Below the pieces are notes generated by a model. The model made no database searches and was not told the origin of the DNA. It saw nothing but the letters and a program-made list of their open reading frames with translations. A DNA stretch of 64,000 nucleotides from Parasphingorhabdus sp. (GTDB taxonomy: Bacteria; Pseudomonadota; Alphaproteobacteria; Sphingomonadales; Sphingomonadaceae), in assembly GCA_030373505.1 (NCBI GenBank), contig JAUCYS010000012.1:1-64000 (forward strand). Direction: 5' to 3'. Positions within the stretch are counted from its first letter, which is position 1. Every line of letters begins with the position of its first letter. Positions 1 to 11,537 of this stretch are shown piece by piece. The translations under genes and the position numbers were made by a program.

Positions 1-254
1 GCGAGACCGGCTGCGAACATTGCGCCCATACCGGCTTCCAGGGCCGGATCGGCGTATTCGAGGCAATCCGCATCGATGACACATTGCGCAAGCTGATCAA
101 TGATGGCGGCGATGAGGCCGCGATCAACGCGCATGCGTTCCGGAACCAGCCGCATCTGGGTATGGCCGCGAGAGCCCTTGTCCGCGAAGGTCTGACTACG
201 CCCGAAGAAGGCATCCGTATCTCTCGCCGTGAAAGCGAGGCGGTCGATGCCTGA
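1..254 (+). CDS. gspE: Type II secretion ATPase GspE, C-terminal fragment
   Basis: This is the last 83 codons of an ORF open at the left edge, read from base 3 to the TGA at 252-254. It shows the second half of the GspE zinc site (ETGCEHC, a CxxC pair) followed by the conserved GFQGRIGVFE segment, both typical of the C-terminus of secretion ATPases. GspE is the cytoplasmic hexameric ATPase that drives pseudopilus growth through GspL and GspF. Its stop overlaps the start of gspF (ATGCCTGA, 247-254), so the two are translationally coupled. The PilB/GspE ATPases resemble each other; the neighbours gspF, gspG, gspL and gspM make GspE the better call. Confidence 0.88.
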   Translation, partial: ETGCEHCAHTGFQGRIGVFEAIRIDDTLRKLINDGGDEAAINAHAFRNQPHLGMAARALVREGLTTPEEGIRISRRESEAVDA

Positions 255-1470
255 CTATGCCTATACCGCAATCGATCCCAAGGGCCGCGAAAAGACCGGG
301 CGGCTGACGGCGGCCAGCGATGATGCCGCGCGCGCCAAACTGACCGAGCGGAATTTCTATGTGGTCAGGATGCAAGCGGCGCATGGCGGAACGAGCAAGC
401 AGGCGAGGGCATCCGCCGGATTGTTCGGCCCGAAAAAACTCTCTTCCAAGGAACTCACCCTGTTCACGCGGCAACTCTCTTCGCTGGCGCAGGTCAGCCC
501 GCTGGAGGAAGCGCTGCGGCTGATCGGCAACCAGAATGAAAAGCCGCATGTGCAGCAGCGGATTGCCACCGTCCATGGCGGTGTTATCGAGGGGCAGCGC
601 CTGTCCGAGGCGATGCGCCGCGAACCGAAAAGCTTTCCGCCGCTTTACCGGGCGATGATCGCTGCCGGCGAAAGCTCCGGCACCTTGCCCGATATCACCG
701 AACGGCTGGCCGACCTGCTCGAGCGGCAGGCGGAATTGCGCGGCAAGCTGATTGGCACGCTGGCCTATCCGGCGGTGCTGGCGCTGGTCTCGATCATCGT
801 CGTCGCGCTGCTGATGATTGCGGTCGTCCCCAAGGTGGTCGAGCAGTTCGACGATGTGAACCAGCAACTGCCGTTGGTCACGCGGATCGTGATCGGCATT
901 TCCGGCTTTCTTGCGGACTGGTGGTGGATGATTGCGATTGTCCTTGGTCTGGCCGCGCTGATCGGCTGGCGGGCGCTGCAGGAGCCCCGGATCAAATTTC
1001 GCTTTGACGGTTTTCTGCTGCGGCTGCCGTTTTTCGGCCGGCTGCTGCGCGACCTGCACGCAGCGCGTCTGGCCCGGACCCTGTCGACCATGGTGGCCAG
1101 CCGCCTGCCGATCATAGAGGGGCTGAAGCTGACCACCAACACCATCCACAACAGCGTATTGCGCAAGGCGTCGGAAGATATGGTGGAAGCTATTCGCGGC
1201 GGCGGCAGCCTGTCCACTGCGCTGAAAAATACAGGGGTTTTTCCACCGATGCTGGTCTATATGACCTCCAGCGGCGAGGCATCGGGGCAGCTGGATGACA
1301 TGCTGGCGCGGGCGGCGGGCTATCTGGAGCGGGAATTTGACAATTTCAGTTCCACCGCTCTGTCGCTGCTGGAACCGCTGATCATCGTGGCCCTTGGCGG
1401 GCTGGTCGCGCTGGTGATATTGGCGATATTATTGCCGATCTTGCAGCTACAGAATCTGGCCGGACTATAG
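247..1470 (+). CDS. gspF: Type II secretion inner-membrane platform protein GspF
   Basis: A 407-residue protein with the usual GspF layout: two cytoplasmic T2SSF domains, each followed by membrane segments (about residues 173-195, 220-245 and 375-400). The N-terminus MPDYAYTAIDPKGREKTG is characteristic of the family. I start at 247, where ATG overlaps the gspE stop, rather than at an upstream ATG at 229 that would lie inside gspE. GspF is the polytopic base protein that transmits GspE ATPase motion to pseudopilin assembly. It is the second gene of an operon running E-F-G-L-M on the plus strand. Confidence 0.93.
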   Translation: MPDYAYTAIDPKGREKTGRLTAASDDAARAKLTERNFYVVRMQAAHGGTSKQARASAGLFGPKKLSSKELTLFTRQLSSLAQVSPLEEALRLIGNQNEKPHVQQRIATVHGGVIEGQRLSEAMRREPKSFPPLYRAMIAAGESSGTLPDITERLADLLERQAELRGKLIGTLAYPAVLALVSIIVVALLMIAVVPKVVEQFDDVNQQLPLVTRIVIGISGFLADWWWMIAIVLGLAALIGWRALQEPRIKFRFDGFLLRLPFFGRLLRDLHAARLARTLSTMVASRLPIIEGLKLTTNTIHNSVLRKASEDMVEAIRGGGSLSTALKNTGVFPPMLVYMTSSGEASGQLDDMLARAAGYLEREFDNFSSTALSLLEPLIIVALGGLVALVILAILLPILQLQNLAGL

Positions 1471-1485
1471 AACCGGAGCAAAGGA

Positions 1486-1965
1486 ATGATCATGACAACA
1501 GATATCGAATCACCTGGCGAGGCTTCCGTCCCGGAAAGCAAAAAGCGGAAAAAGCGCAATGGATTCACTCTTGTCGAGCTGATGGTGGTGATTTTCATCC
1601 TTGGCCTGCTGACCACGATCGTGGTGATCAATGTACTGCCCAGCCAGGACCGTGCGATGGTCGAAAAGGCGCGGGCGGATATTGCGACACTCGGTCAGGC
1701 GCTGGAAATGTACCGGCTCGACAATCTGGGCTACCCCTCTTCGTCAGATGGATTGCAGGCGCTGATTGCGGCACCCGCATCCCTCTCGACAACCGCACGC
1801 TACCGGCAGGGCGGCTATATCAAGAAGCTGCCCGACGACCCCTGGGGTCGTCCCTATCAATATGACAATCCCGGACGGCAGGGACCCGGCTATGATCTTT
1901 ATTCTCTCGGTGCCGACGGCGCACCGGGCGGCGAGGATGACAATGCCGATATCTACGCCGAATAA
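1486..1965 (+). CDS. gspG: Type II secretion major pseudopilin GspG
   Basis: The protein has a charged leader (KKRKKRN) and the prepilin peptidase site G26/FTLVELMVVIFILG with Phe at +1 and Glu at +5, followed by the hydrophobic helix. The C-terminal half carries the GspG features YRLDNLGYPSSSDGLQAL, LPDDPWGRPYQY and a final GADGAPGGEDDNADI calcium-binding loop. GspG is the main subunit of the periplasmic pseudopilus. The leader is long (26 residues). ATGs at 1486 and 1492 both have a purine-rich site upstream, so the start is uncertain by two codons. It lies 15 bases after gspF. Confidence 0.95.
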   Translation: MIMTTDIESPGEASVPESKKRKKRNGFTLVELMVVIFILGLLTTIVVINVLPSQDRAMVEKARADIATLGQALEMYRLDNLGYPSSSDGLQALIAAPASLSTTARYRQGGYIKKLPDDPWGRPYQYDNPGRQGPGYDLYSLGADGAPGGEDDNADIYAE

Positions 1966-1977
1966 GACCAGCAGCGC

Positions 1978-3102
1978 GTGAACCCCGATATTCTTCTCAC
2001 CGCCTTTCCGGCTACGGATGACGAGTCGCTCTATTGGTGGCACGTTGCTGATGGTGCGGTGCAGGCGTGGGGATGCGATCCGGACCCGCTGACCGCTTCG
2101 CAGGCCTATGGTCCGGATTCGGTGCCGGCAGATGTTCTGCTGATCGCGCTGGTCCCGTCGCATCTGACCAGCGTCATGGGGCATGAAGCGATCGAAGGCG
2201 CAACCGAAAGCCAGGCGCTTGCCGCTGCCAAGATGGCGGCAAAAGCGGCGAGTCTGGAAGGCGAGAAGGTCCATATCGCCGGGGCATTGACGGGGTCGGG
2301 CGAAGCGGTCACGGCATCAATCGGACGGGATATATTGTCGGCGGGTCTGGTCCATCTGCAGGCGCTTGGCATCGATCCGGATGCGATCATTCCTTCGGGC
2401 TGGTTGCTGCCGGTCGCCGGCGACGAGGCGGTTTCGGCGGATTTCGGATTTGACCGGGTCCTGCGTACCGGCATTGTCATCGCGAGCGATGATCCCGCGC
2501 TCCGGGAAATCCTCTTTGCCGACCGGACGATATCGCCAATCACGGGCGACGATTTTGACGCGATGATGGTCGCTGCAGCGGACAAGCCCGGCCTCAATTT
2601 CCGCAGCGGGCCCTTTGCGAAAAAGATACAGCGCGCGATGGACGCGAGGCAGAAACGCCGGCTCGGCTGGATGGTGGCTGCTCTGATCGTCGTCACGCTT
2701 GCCATTCCGCTGGTGCAGCTGGCCAAATATCACTGGGCGGCGAGCACCGCCGACGAGGCCGCGCTGGCCCATGCTGCGACCGTGGTCGGCGAGCAGGACA
2801 ATCCGGACAGCGCCGAACGCGCGCTGGATCAGCGGCTGATCGCCGAAAATCGCGGCAATATCATGTTCCCGGTGCCGGCTTCGGCGCTCTATTCCGCGCT
2901 GCAGCAGGCGCCCGCCGTGTCCATCTCGCGGATGGCCTATGGTGAAAACGGGATTGTTTCGGCGACCCTGTCCGCTGTTCGCAACGAGGATATCAATCCC
3001 GTTCTGATCGCGATTCAGGAAGCCGGGTTCATCATCACCGCAACGCCGCGCACCGATGCCACGGGTTCGGCGCAGGCAGATATTACGGTGAGGGCGCCAT
3101 GA
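1978..3102 (+). CDS. gspL: Type II secretion protein GspL
   Basis: A 374-residue protein with a GTG start at 1978, twelve bases after the gspG stop. It is predicted to have a large cytoplasmic N-terminal domain (actin-like fold in known GspL), a single membrane helix at about residues 231-249 (MVAALIVVTLAIPLVQLA) and a periplasmic C-terminal ferredoxin-like domain. GspL links the GspE ATPase to GspM in the inner membrane. Sequence conservation is low in this family, so the call rests on topology plus position between gspG and gspM. Its TGA overlaps the gspM ATG. The usual gspH, I, J and K genes are missing before it. Confidence 0.82.
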   Translation: MNPDILLTAFPATDDESLYWWHVADGAVQAWGCDPDPLTASQAYGPDSVPADVLLIALVPSHLTSVMGHEAIEGATESQALAAAKMAAKAASLEGEKVHIAGALTGSGEAVTASIGRDILSAGLVHLQALGIDPDAIIPSGWLLPVAGDEAVSADFGFDRVLRTGIVIASDDPALREILFADRTISPITGDDFDAMMVAAADKPGLNFRSGPFAKKIQRAMDARQKRRLGWMVAALIVVTLAIPLVQLAKYHWAASTADEAALAHAATVVGEQDNPDSAERALDQRLIAENRGNIMFPVPASALYSALQQAPAVSISRMAYGENGIVSATLSAVRNEDINPVLIAIQEAGFIITATPRTDATGSAQADITVRAP

Positions 3103-3572
3103 TCGAGAATGCGAGAAACTGGTTCGTGGGCCTCAGCCAGCGAGAGAAGATACTGGTCGGGATTGCCGGGCTGCTGCTTGCAGGGCTGATCGGCTTTTAT
3201 GGCATCGCCCGGCCCGTGGTCGGGGCGATGGAGTCTGCCGAAGAGCGCTATCTTGCGGCGGTCGAGCGGCAGGCACGGATCGATGCGAAAGTGGCGGCGC
3301 TGCGGCTGCCGGTGGATGGAACCGTGGTCCGCTTCAGTGGCGCAATTGACGCTTTTGTCGGGCAGAGCGCCGGCGAGACCGGCATCGCGGTGGCCTCGGT
3401 CACGCCGCAATCGGAGACCCGGGTCAATATGGTTGTGGAATCGGCCAAGCCGACCGCTCTGTTCGGCTGGCTGGCGCGGATCGAACAACAGGGAATTGCG
3501 GTCGAGTCGCTCAGCATCAACCCGATGGACAATGGCACGATATCGGCGACGATGACCCTGCGGTCACAATAG
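3099..3572 (+). CDS. gspM: Type II secretion protein GspM
   Basis: A 157-residue bitopic protein: short cytoplasmic start, one membrane helix at about residues 18-36 (ILVGIAGLLLAGLIGFYGI), then a coiled segment and a small periplasmic domain. This is the GspM plan. GspM partners with GspL to hold the assembly platform. Its ATG at 3099 overlaps the gspL stop (ATGA). The operon seems to end here; no gspN follows, and the next gene converges from the other strand only 10 bases away. Confidence 0.85.
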   Translation: MIENARNWFVGLSQREKILVGIAGLLLAGLIGFYGIARPVVGAMESAEERYLAAVERQARIDAKVAALRLPVDGTVVRFSGAIDAFVGQSAGETGIAVASVTPQSETRVNMVVESAKPTALFGWLARIEQQGIAVESLSINPMDNGTISATMTLRSQ

Positions 3573-3582
3573 CGCCTGCGCT

Positions 3583-4674
3583 CTATTCGACCGGTACGCT
3601 GTGACGTTGCTTGTCCGCGGGAAACATGATGCCGCCATCGTCGGCTGACATGGCTTCCGGCTCGGCAAGACCCGCTCTGGCGATCTTTGCCTCTTTCTGC
3701 ACCCACTCGCCCTTTTCGTTGCGCACATAGGCGGGCGCTCGCTGGACGTTCCAGACCAGGCCCATTTTCTCCCACAGATAGATGATCTGGCCGTTGAGAT
3801 CGAATTCCCACCAGGCCACTTGTGACGAGGCAGCGCGCGGGTGCTGGTGATGGTTGTTATGCCAGCCGTCGCCAAAGGTCATCCAGGCCATGAACCAGTT
3901 GTTGCGTGACCCGTCCTTGGTCGCGAACCGCTGAGAGCCGAAGACATGGCCGATGCTGTTCACACCCATGACGAAATTGAGAAAGAAGAAATTGCGGAAA
4001 AAGCCTCCGATCAGGATGGTGCCGATGATATATTCCGGACCGCCAAAGGCCAGCGCCCAGAGCGCGGGGAAAATGATGCTGGAGAAAATCGCAATCGACC
4101 AGCGATGCTTGTGGCACCACAGGACCTGCGGGTCGTCGATCAGGCCCTTGCCATAGACTCTCATGTCCGAGGTGGTATTGTCGAACAGCCAGCCGAAATG
4201 GGCGATGCCGAGACCCTTGAGCCTTCCCATTTTCTTGCCGTGGCCGTCGACATAGGGGCTGTGCACGTCGCCAACGTCATCGGAAAAGGCATGGTGGCGG
4301 CGGTGGTCGGCTGCCCATTTGAGCACCGATGCCTGGCAGGCCATTTGTGCCATGATGCCGATCGCGAGGCGCATTTTTGGTCCCGCTTCAAAGGCGCGGT
4401 GCGTGAAATAGCGATGATAGCCGATGCCGACGCCCATGTTGATCAGCGCAAAGCCGAACAGGAAGGCCGACCATTCGACCCAGCCGGTCTGATGGGTCAG
4501 AGTCCAGTAGAGCGCGCCGAGCGAGCCGAGCACCATCGTCGACAGCAGGATGCCATATTCGATACGCTTCGCCCGCGCCGCCGGACCGCCAATGATGACG
4601 CCATGCTGCGGATGCTGTTGCGACGGTATATAATCGTCGGGCTGGATATCGCTAAATGCAGTTGCCATCGACAT
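3583..4674 (-). CDS. Acyl-CoA/fatty-acid desaturase (delta-9 type)
   Basis: A 363-residue membrane di-iron enzyme. All three histidine boxes are present: HRYFTHR near residue 87, HRRHH near 122 and HNNHH near 271, with long hydrophobic stretches between them. The family inserts a cis double bond into acyl chains, commonly at C9, using O2 and an electron donor, and adjusts membrane fluidity. Start: ATG at 4674 follows TGAGGAAAC; a second ATG six bases later is also possible. It stands alone on the minus strand, convergent with gspM. Regiospecificity cannot be read from the sequence. Confidence 0.9.
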   Translation of the reverse strand: MSMATAFSDIQPDDYIPSQQHPQHGVIIGGPAARAKRIEYGILLSTMVLGSLGALYWTLTHQTGWVEWSAFLFGFALINMGVGIGYHRYFTHRAFEAGPKMRLAIGIMAQMACQASVLKWAADHRRHHAFSDDVGDVHSPYVDGHGKKMGRLKGLGIAHFGWLFDNTTSDMRVYGKGLIDDPQVLWCHKHRWSIAIFSSIIFPALWALAFGGPEYIIGTILIGGFFRNFFFLNFVMGVNSIGHVFGSQRFATKDGSRNNWFMAWMTFGDGWHNNHHQHPRAASSQVAWWEFDLNGQIIYLWEKMGLVWNVQRAPAYVRNEKGEWVQKEAKIARAGLAEPEAMSADDGGIMFPADKQRHSVPVE

Positions 4675-4821
4675 GTTTCCTCAGGTCCTGGGACAGAAAC
4701 CCTAGGATATAGGCTATTTGCGATGATTACAATTGTGTTAACCAATAAGCGAGGTGCGCGACGGGAAACCGCCCGCATTGGTCAAGCGGGATGGCCCTCC
4801 TTTATCAGCAGTGCGACCGGC

Positions 4822-4860
4822 ATGAAAAACCCGCCCAGACGGAAATGGTGTCTGGGCGGG
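4822..4860 (-). terminator. Rho-independent terminator
   Basis: Perfect 11-bp inverted repeat CCCGCCCAGAC (4830-4840) and GTCTGGGCGGG (4850-4860) with a 9-base loop. Read on the minus strand the stem is followed by TTTTT (complement of 4825-4829). It lies 30 bases beyond the stop of the lipoprotein gene at 4890-5630. Confidence 0.85.
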
Positions 4861-4889
4861 TGATTGTGGCAAACGGGATTTGGACGGGT

Positions 4890-5630
4890 CTATTGGTCCT
4901 GAACATGTTGTCGATCAGCACGGTTCATTCTCGGTGATGTGCGCGGGCCTTCGGGGCGTGCCTGTCTGGCCTGCGCCGGCCGGGCGACAGGCGGCCTGGC
5001 TTGCGGCTGCTGAACGGCTCCTGTCGGTCGGCGGACCGGCCGGCTGGTCCGGTTCGGGCGATTGCGCACAGGGGCCGCCTGGCCGACGCTGTCCGGTCGT
5101 GTCACCCGGTTTCCGGGGCGAGCGCCTGGTCGGTTGCGAACGCGCGGATCGTCGCGATCACCGCGGTCACGATAGTGGCCCCGTGGCCCATCGCGTATTC
5201 CGTCACGATCGCCATGGCCCCGGTCGCGCCAGTCGGCTCTTTGGCCGCGACGGTAATCCTGGCCCCGGCGGTAATCGCGACCCCTGGCATGATGCCCGCC
5301 ATAAGCGGCGCGCTGTCTGGCCCAATAATAGCGGTCACGGTCGCGCATCGCATGGCGCCTGCCGCCCCGGTCGAAGACATAGACGCCATGGCCGGGATAA
5401 TAATATTGATCATACCAGCCGCCGCCATATCCGATATTGGCAAAGCCATAGCCAGTGTCGCAGGCATAATAGTCGTCGAACGGCGCATAGGGATCGCAGT
5501 CATAGCGGCTATTGTTGACATAGCCGTCACCATAATAGCCGGAACCGCCGTACATGCAGCCGCCCAGGCTCAGCAGGGCACCCGCTGCTATGGCGGATTT
5601 GAGCAATCGGGGGAGGGCTGAATGGGTCAT
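4890..5630 (-). CDS. Arg/Tyr/Gly-rich putative lipoprotein
   Basis: A 246-residue protein of unknown function. The N-terminus has a signal peptide ending in a lipobox (LSLGGC, Cys25), so it should be a lipoprotein. Residues 26-90 are rich in Gly, Tyr and Asp (YGGSGYYGDGYV, YGGGWYDQYYYPGHGVY). The rest is a very basic, repetitive region with units such as YRRGQDYRRGQ and RDRGD, ending in a Pro/Arg/Gln-rich tail. Similar basic RDR-rich envelope proteins occur in sphingomonads without an assigned role. A strong terminator follows. The gene is divergent from the P450 gene, with about 170 bases between them. Confidence 0.72.
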   Translation of the reverse strand: MTHSALPRLLKSAIAAGALLSLGGCMYGGSGYYGDGYVNNSRYDCDPYAPFDDYYACDTGYGFANIGYGGGWYDQYYYPGHGVYVFDRGGRRHAMRDRDRYYWARQRAAYGGHHARGRDYRRGQDYRRGQRADWRDRGHGDRDGIRDGPRGHYRDRGDRDDPRVRNRPGARPGNRVTRPDSVGQAAPVRNRPNRTSRPVRRPTGAVQQPQARPPVARPAQARQARPEGPRTSPRMNRADRQHVQDQ

Positions 5631-5801
5631 GGTCTTTTCCTAGATATCGCTGCCTACGGCGTTGTGCCTGCCGAGTCGAACGGCCTTTTCTCTCTTCATC
5701 ATGCATAATGGCAAGTGATTGAATAGCTTATGAATGGAGTGTCTTGCTGACATTCATGAAAGTAGCTAGAATGAGATCAATCGCGTTTCAGGAGATGTTC
5801 G

Positions 5802-7199
5802 TTGGCCACAGTTGCAGCAAAACCGCATGGTTATCCCTATCAGGAAAGCGCCAACCCGCACTGGGTGAAGCCGCCCAGCGAGGAACAGCTGGCGCATATT
5901 CCCGGCGAACAGGGACTGCCAATCGTCGGCACGACCTTGAAAGTCATCAAAGACCCGATCGGCTTCGGCCAATATATGTTCGAACGCTATGGCTCGGTCT
6001 ATCGCACCTACAGCTTTGGCAAGCAGAATGTCATGCTGCTGGGGGCCGATGCGACCGAACTGGTGATGTTCAACCGCGACAAGATATTCTCGAGCGAACA
6101 GGGCTGGGGACCGGTGCTCAACAATCTCTTCCCGCGCGGGCTGATGCTGATGGATTTCGAACGCCACCGGGCCGATCGGAAGGCGCTGTCCGTCGCCTTC
6201 AAGCCCGGGCCGATGAAACATCATTGTGCGGTACTGGGCGAGGGGATTCTGGAACGCGTCGCCGACTGGAGCGGGACGGAATTCCAATTCTATCCGGCGA
6301 TCAAGTCGCTCTCGCTCGATACCGCCGCCAGCGCCATTCTTGGCATTCCCTGGGGACCGGAGGCGGACAAGATCAACAAGGCCTTTGTCGACGAGGTCCA
6401 GGCATCGATCGGCGTGGTACGCGCTCCGATTCCGTTCACCAAGATGTGGAAAGGCGTGAAAGCGCGCGAATATCTGCTCGAATATTTCACCCCGCAGGTC
6501 AAGGAACGCCGGGCCAGGGGGGGTGAGGACATCTTCACCCAGATCTGTCTCGCGGCTCACGAAAATGGCGAGCTGCTGACCGAGGATGAAGTCGTCGACC
6601 ATATGAACTTCCTGATGATGGCGGCGCATGACACGATCACCTCGTCGGCGACCAGCATGACCTATCTGCTGGCCAAACATCCCGAATGGCAGGAGCGGTT
6701 GCGCGAGGAATGTCTGTCCGTCGCACCGGCCGGAACCGTGCTGACGGTCGAGCAACTGGGCCAGCTGGAGCTGACCGAAATGGCGTTCAAGGAAGCGCTG
6801 CGGCTGATCCCGCCGGTGCCCAGCATCCCGCGCCGGGCGCTCAAGGAATTCACCTTTCGCAACTATACCATCCCGGCCGGCACCAATATCGGCATCAGCC
6901 CGCAATTCGTGCACAAGATGGAAAAGCACTGGCCGGAACCGGATAAATTTGATCCGCTGCGCTTCACGCCGGAAAATTCCGCCGGTCGGCACAAATATGC
7001 CTGGGTCCCCTTTGGCGGCGGCGCGCATATGTGTCTGGGGCTGCATTTTGCCTATATGCAGATCAAGATATTGATGCACGCGATGCTGACCCAGAACCGG
7101 ATCGTCCTGCAGGGTGGACCGGATTACGAGCCGAAGTGGCAGGTCTTTCCCATTCCTCAGCCGAAAGACGGTTTGCCGGTCCGGCTGGAGGATCTCTAG
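5802..7199 (+). CDS. Cytochrome P450
   Basis: A 465-residue soluble P450. Visible landmarks are the I-helix oxygen-activation segment AAHDTITS (about residue 270), the K-helix ExxR (EALR, about 330), and the heme loop FGGGAHMCLG with the thiolate Cys at about 411. The N-terminal LPIVGTTLKVIKDPIGFGQYMFERYG resembles the CYP120/CYP26 group, which hydroxylates retinoids and similar lipids, but substrate assignment is only a suggestion. The start is TTG at 5802 with CAGGAG seven bases upstream; no ATG fits this frame. No ferredoxin or reductase gene lies beside it, so its electron donor is encoded elsewhere. Confidence 0.9.
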   Translation: MATVAAKPHGYPYQESANPHWVKPPSEEQLAHIPGEQGLPIVGTTLKVIKDPIGFGQYMFERYGSVYRTYSFGKQNVMLLGADATELVMFNRDKIFSSEQGWGPVLNNLFPRGLMLMDFERHRADRKALSVAFKPGPMKHHCAVLGEGILERVADWSGTEFQFYPAIKSLSLDTAASAILGIPWGPEADKINKAFVDEVQASIGVVRAPIPFTKMWKGVKAREYLLEYFTPQVKERRARGGEDIFTQICLAAHENGELLTEDEVVDHMNFLMMAAHDTITSSATSMTYLLAKHPEWQERLREECLSVAPAGTVLTVEQLGQLELTEMAFKEALRLIPPVPSIPRRALKEFTFRNYTIPAGTNIGISPQFVHKMEKHWPEPDKFDPLRFTPENSAGRHKYAWVPFGGGAHMCLGLHFAYMQIKILMHAMLTQNRIVLQGGPDYEPKWQVFPIPQPKDGLPVRLEDL

Positions 7200-7268
7200 C
7201 TGCCCGCCGCACCGCACAAAAATTGACAGGCGCACCGGTGAATGGCACTCTTGGAGCTTGGTGGGGGA

Positions 7269-7535
7269 ATGATTATGATGCGGATGAAACCAGGGGGTAA
7301 ATCGTCGGCACGGCTGTGGCGGACGGTTGCGGCACTATGGCTGACCGGGCTGGCCGCGCAAGGGTGCAGTGGGGAAACCGAAGCAACGACGGAACAGGCC
7401 GCAACGACCCTGCCAACCGAGAATATTATCAATGCGAGCTTTGGCTGCATCAGCGATCGGACGCCGGTCGACCGCTTCTTTGTGGGTAATCTCAACAGCG
7501 ACGTTGAGGCGACGGTTGCGGTTTTGGAGGTCTAG
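7269..7535 (+). CDS. Small putative lipoprotein
   Basis: An 88-residue protein with a basic N-terminus, a hydrophobic stretch (VAALWLTGLAAQGC) ending in a lipobox-like Cys, a Thr/Glu-rich linker and a short C-terminal domain ending in VEATVAVLEV. I start at ATG 7269 because GTGGGGGA lies just before it; an upstream ATG at 7242 has no such site. Function unknown. It lies between the P450 gene and a DUF4345 gene on the same strand. Confidence 0.55.
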   Translation: MIMMRMKPGGKSSARLWRTVAALWLTGLAAQGCSGETEATTEQAATTLPTENIINASFGCISDRTPVDRFFVGNLNSDVEATVAVLEV

Positions 7536-7625
7536 GCACCGACAGTTCCGTATATCCACAAGAGGCGAATTTTTTCAACATGCCGGTCAACAGGCGCGGC
7601 GTGAACGACATGAAGGAGTATATAT

Positions 7626-7997
7626 ATGGCCGCATTCCGCATCCTTTCCTTTCTGATGGGATTCATTCCGCTCTGGTTCGGGGTCAACGGTCTGCTGTTC
7701 GGTGCGGCGGAACATATGGGCGGGGATGCGTTTACCGCTGCGATGGACAACCAGTATCGCTATCTCTCCGGTGTCTATATCGGCGTCGGGCTGATGCTAT
7801 TCTACAGCGCCGGCGATATCCGCAAGCGGGCGATGCTGTTCCGTTTCGCCATGCTGTTCTTCTTCATCGGCGGCTGCGCCCGGCTGGTTTCCTATCTGAC
7901 GGTCGGCGCTCCGCCAACCGAGCAGTTCGCCGCCATGTTCGTGGAAATATTGTCGCCGCTGCTGCTGCTCTGGCAGGCGCGAGTGTTGCGCCGCTAG
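7626..7997 (+). CDS. DUF4345 family four-helix membrane protein
   Basis: A 123-residue hydrophobic protein with four predicted membrane helices (about residues 3-22, 45-62, 72-90, 100-118). The sequence FGVNGLLFG followed by NQYRYLSGVYIGVGLMLFY is typical of DUF4345 (AGROH133-like) proteins, whose role is not known. A strong GAAGGAG site precedes the ATG. Its last codons overlap the last codons of the converging phosphatase-like gene (7994-7997). Confidence 0.75.
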   Translation: MAAFRILSFLMGFIPLWFGVNGLLFGAAEHMGGDAFTAAMDNQYRYLSGVYIGVGLMLFYSAGDIRKRAMLFRFAMLFFFIGGCARLVSYLTVGAPPTEQFAAMFVEILSPLLLLWQARVLRR

Positions 7998-8325
7998 GCG
8001 AAATATTCCGGGAATCTGGCCCGGATCCGGGTAACCAGAGCTTCGTCCATGAACCGGTAATTGTCCGGAATGGCGAGATTACGGACCGGCTTGCCCTTCA
8101 GCAATGTTGCATATTCCCGCTCGATCTTTTTCTTGTGGGCCGTTTCCATCACGTAGATGCGGTCTGCCCATTCGATCAGGTCTCCCGAGAGCGGCGTCTC
8201 TGCATCATGATTAGTCCCGGCCGAGATCGCCGTGACTCCATCGACCTGATTCAAAACCGCTTCGGCGGTCGGGCTGCGCCACCGGTTGCGGGAACAGACA
8301 AACAGCAATCTCACCGGCTTGCTGG

Positions 8326-8329
<4 letters not shown>
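7994..8329 (-). CDS. Low-molecular-weight protein-tyrosine-phosphatase-like protein
   Basis: A 111-residue protein starting [17 protein letters not shown]. The C-x5-R-S phosphatase loop (CSRNRWRS) is intact, as is a possible general-acid segment near the C-terminus ([10 protein letters not shown]). It is shorter than classical LMW phosphatases (about 150 residues) and fits the compact bacterial subgroup. The substrate is unknown. Its ATG overlaps the uvrA stop (ATGA, 8326-8329), so it is translated together with the repair gene. Confidence 0.78.
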
Positions 8330-11352
<3,023 letters not shown>

Positions 11353-11421
11353 GCGCGTGCTTTGCAGAAGATGCCGGAGAGAGTCCAGCGGGCCAAAAGA
11401 ACAGGGTGATCTGCGCTATAT

Positions 11422-11436
11422 GTTCAATGTTTGTTC
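11422..11436. promoter_or_regulatory. LexA-type SOS box
   Basis: GTTC-aatgttt-GTTC at 11422-11436 is an exact match to GTTC-N7-GTTC, the LexA site known from alphaproteobacteria. It lies 70 bases before the uvrA start and 102 bases before the next plus-strand gene, so it could control either or both. Confidence 0.8.
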
Positions 11437-11537
11437 TGTTTTCAAGGGGGAGTTTTTGGAGGGGCGTGATGGGGATCACGGGTGTTGGGGGCAAAAATCG
11501 CGATATATCTGCGTTCAAATCAGGAAGGATATTCGAT

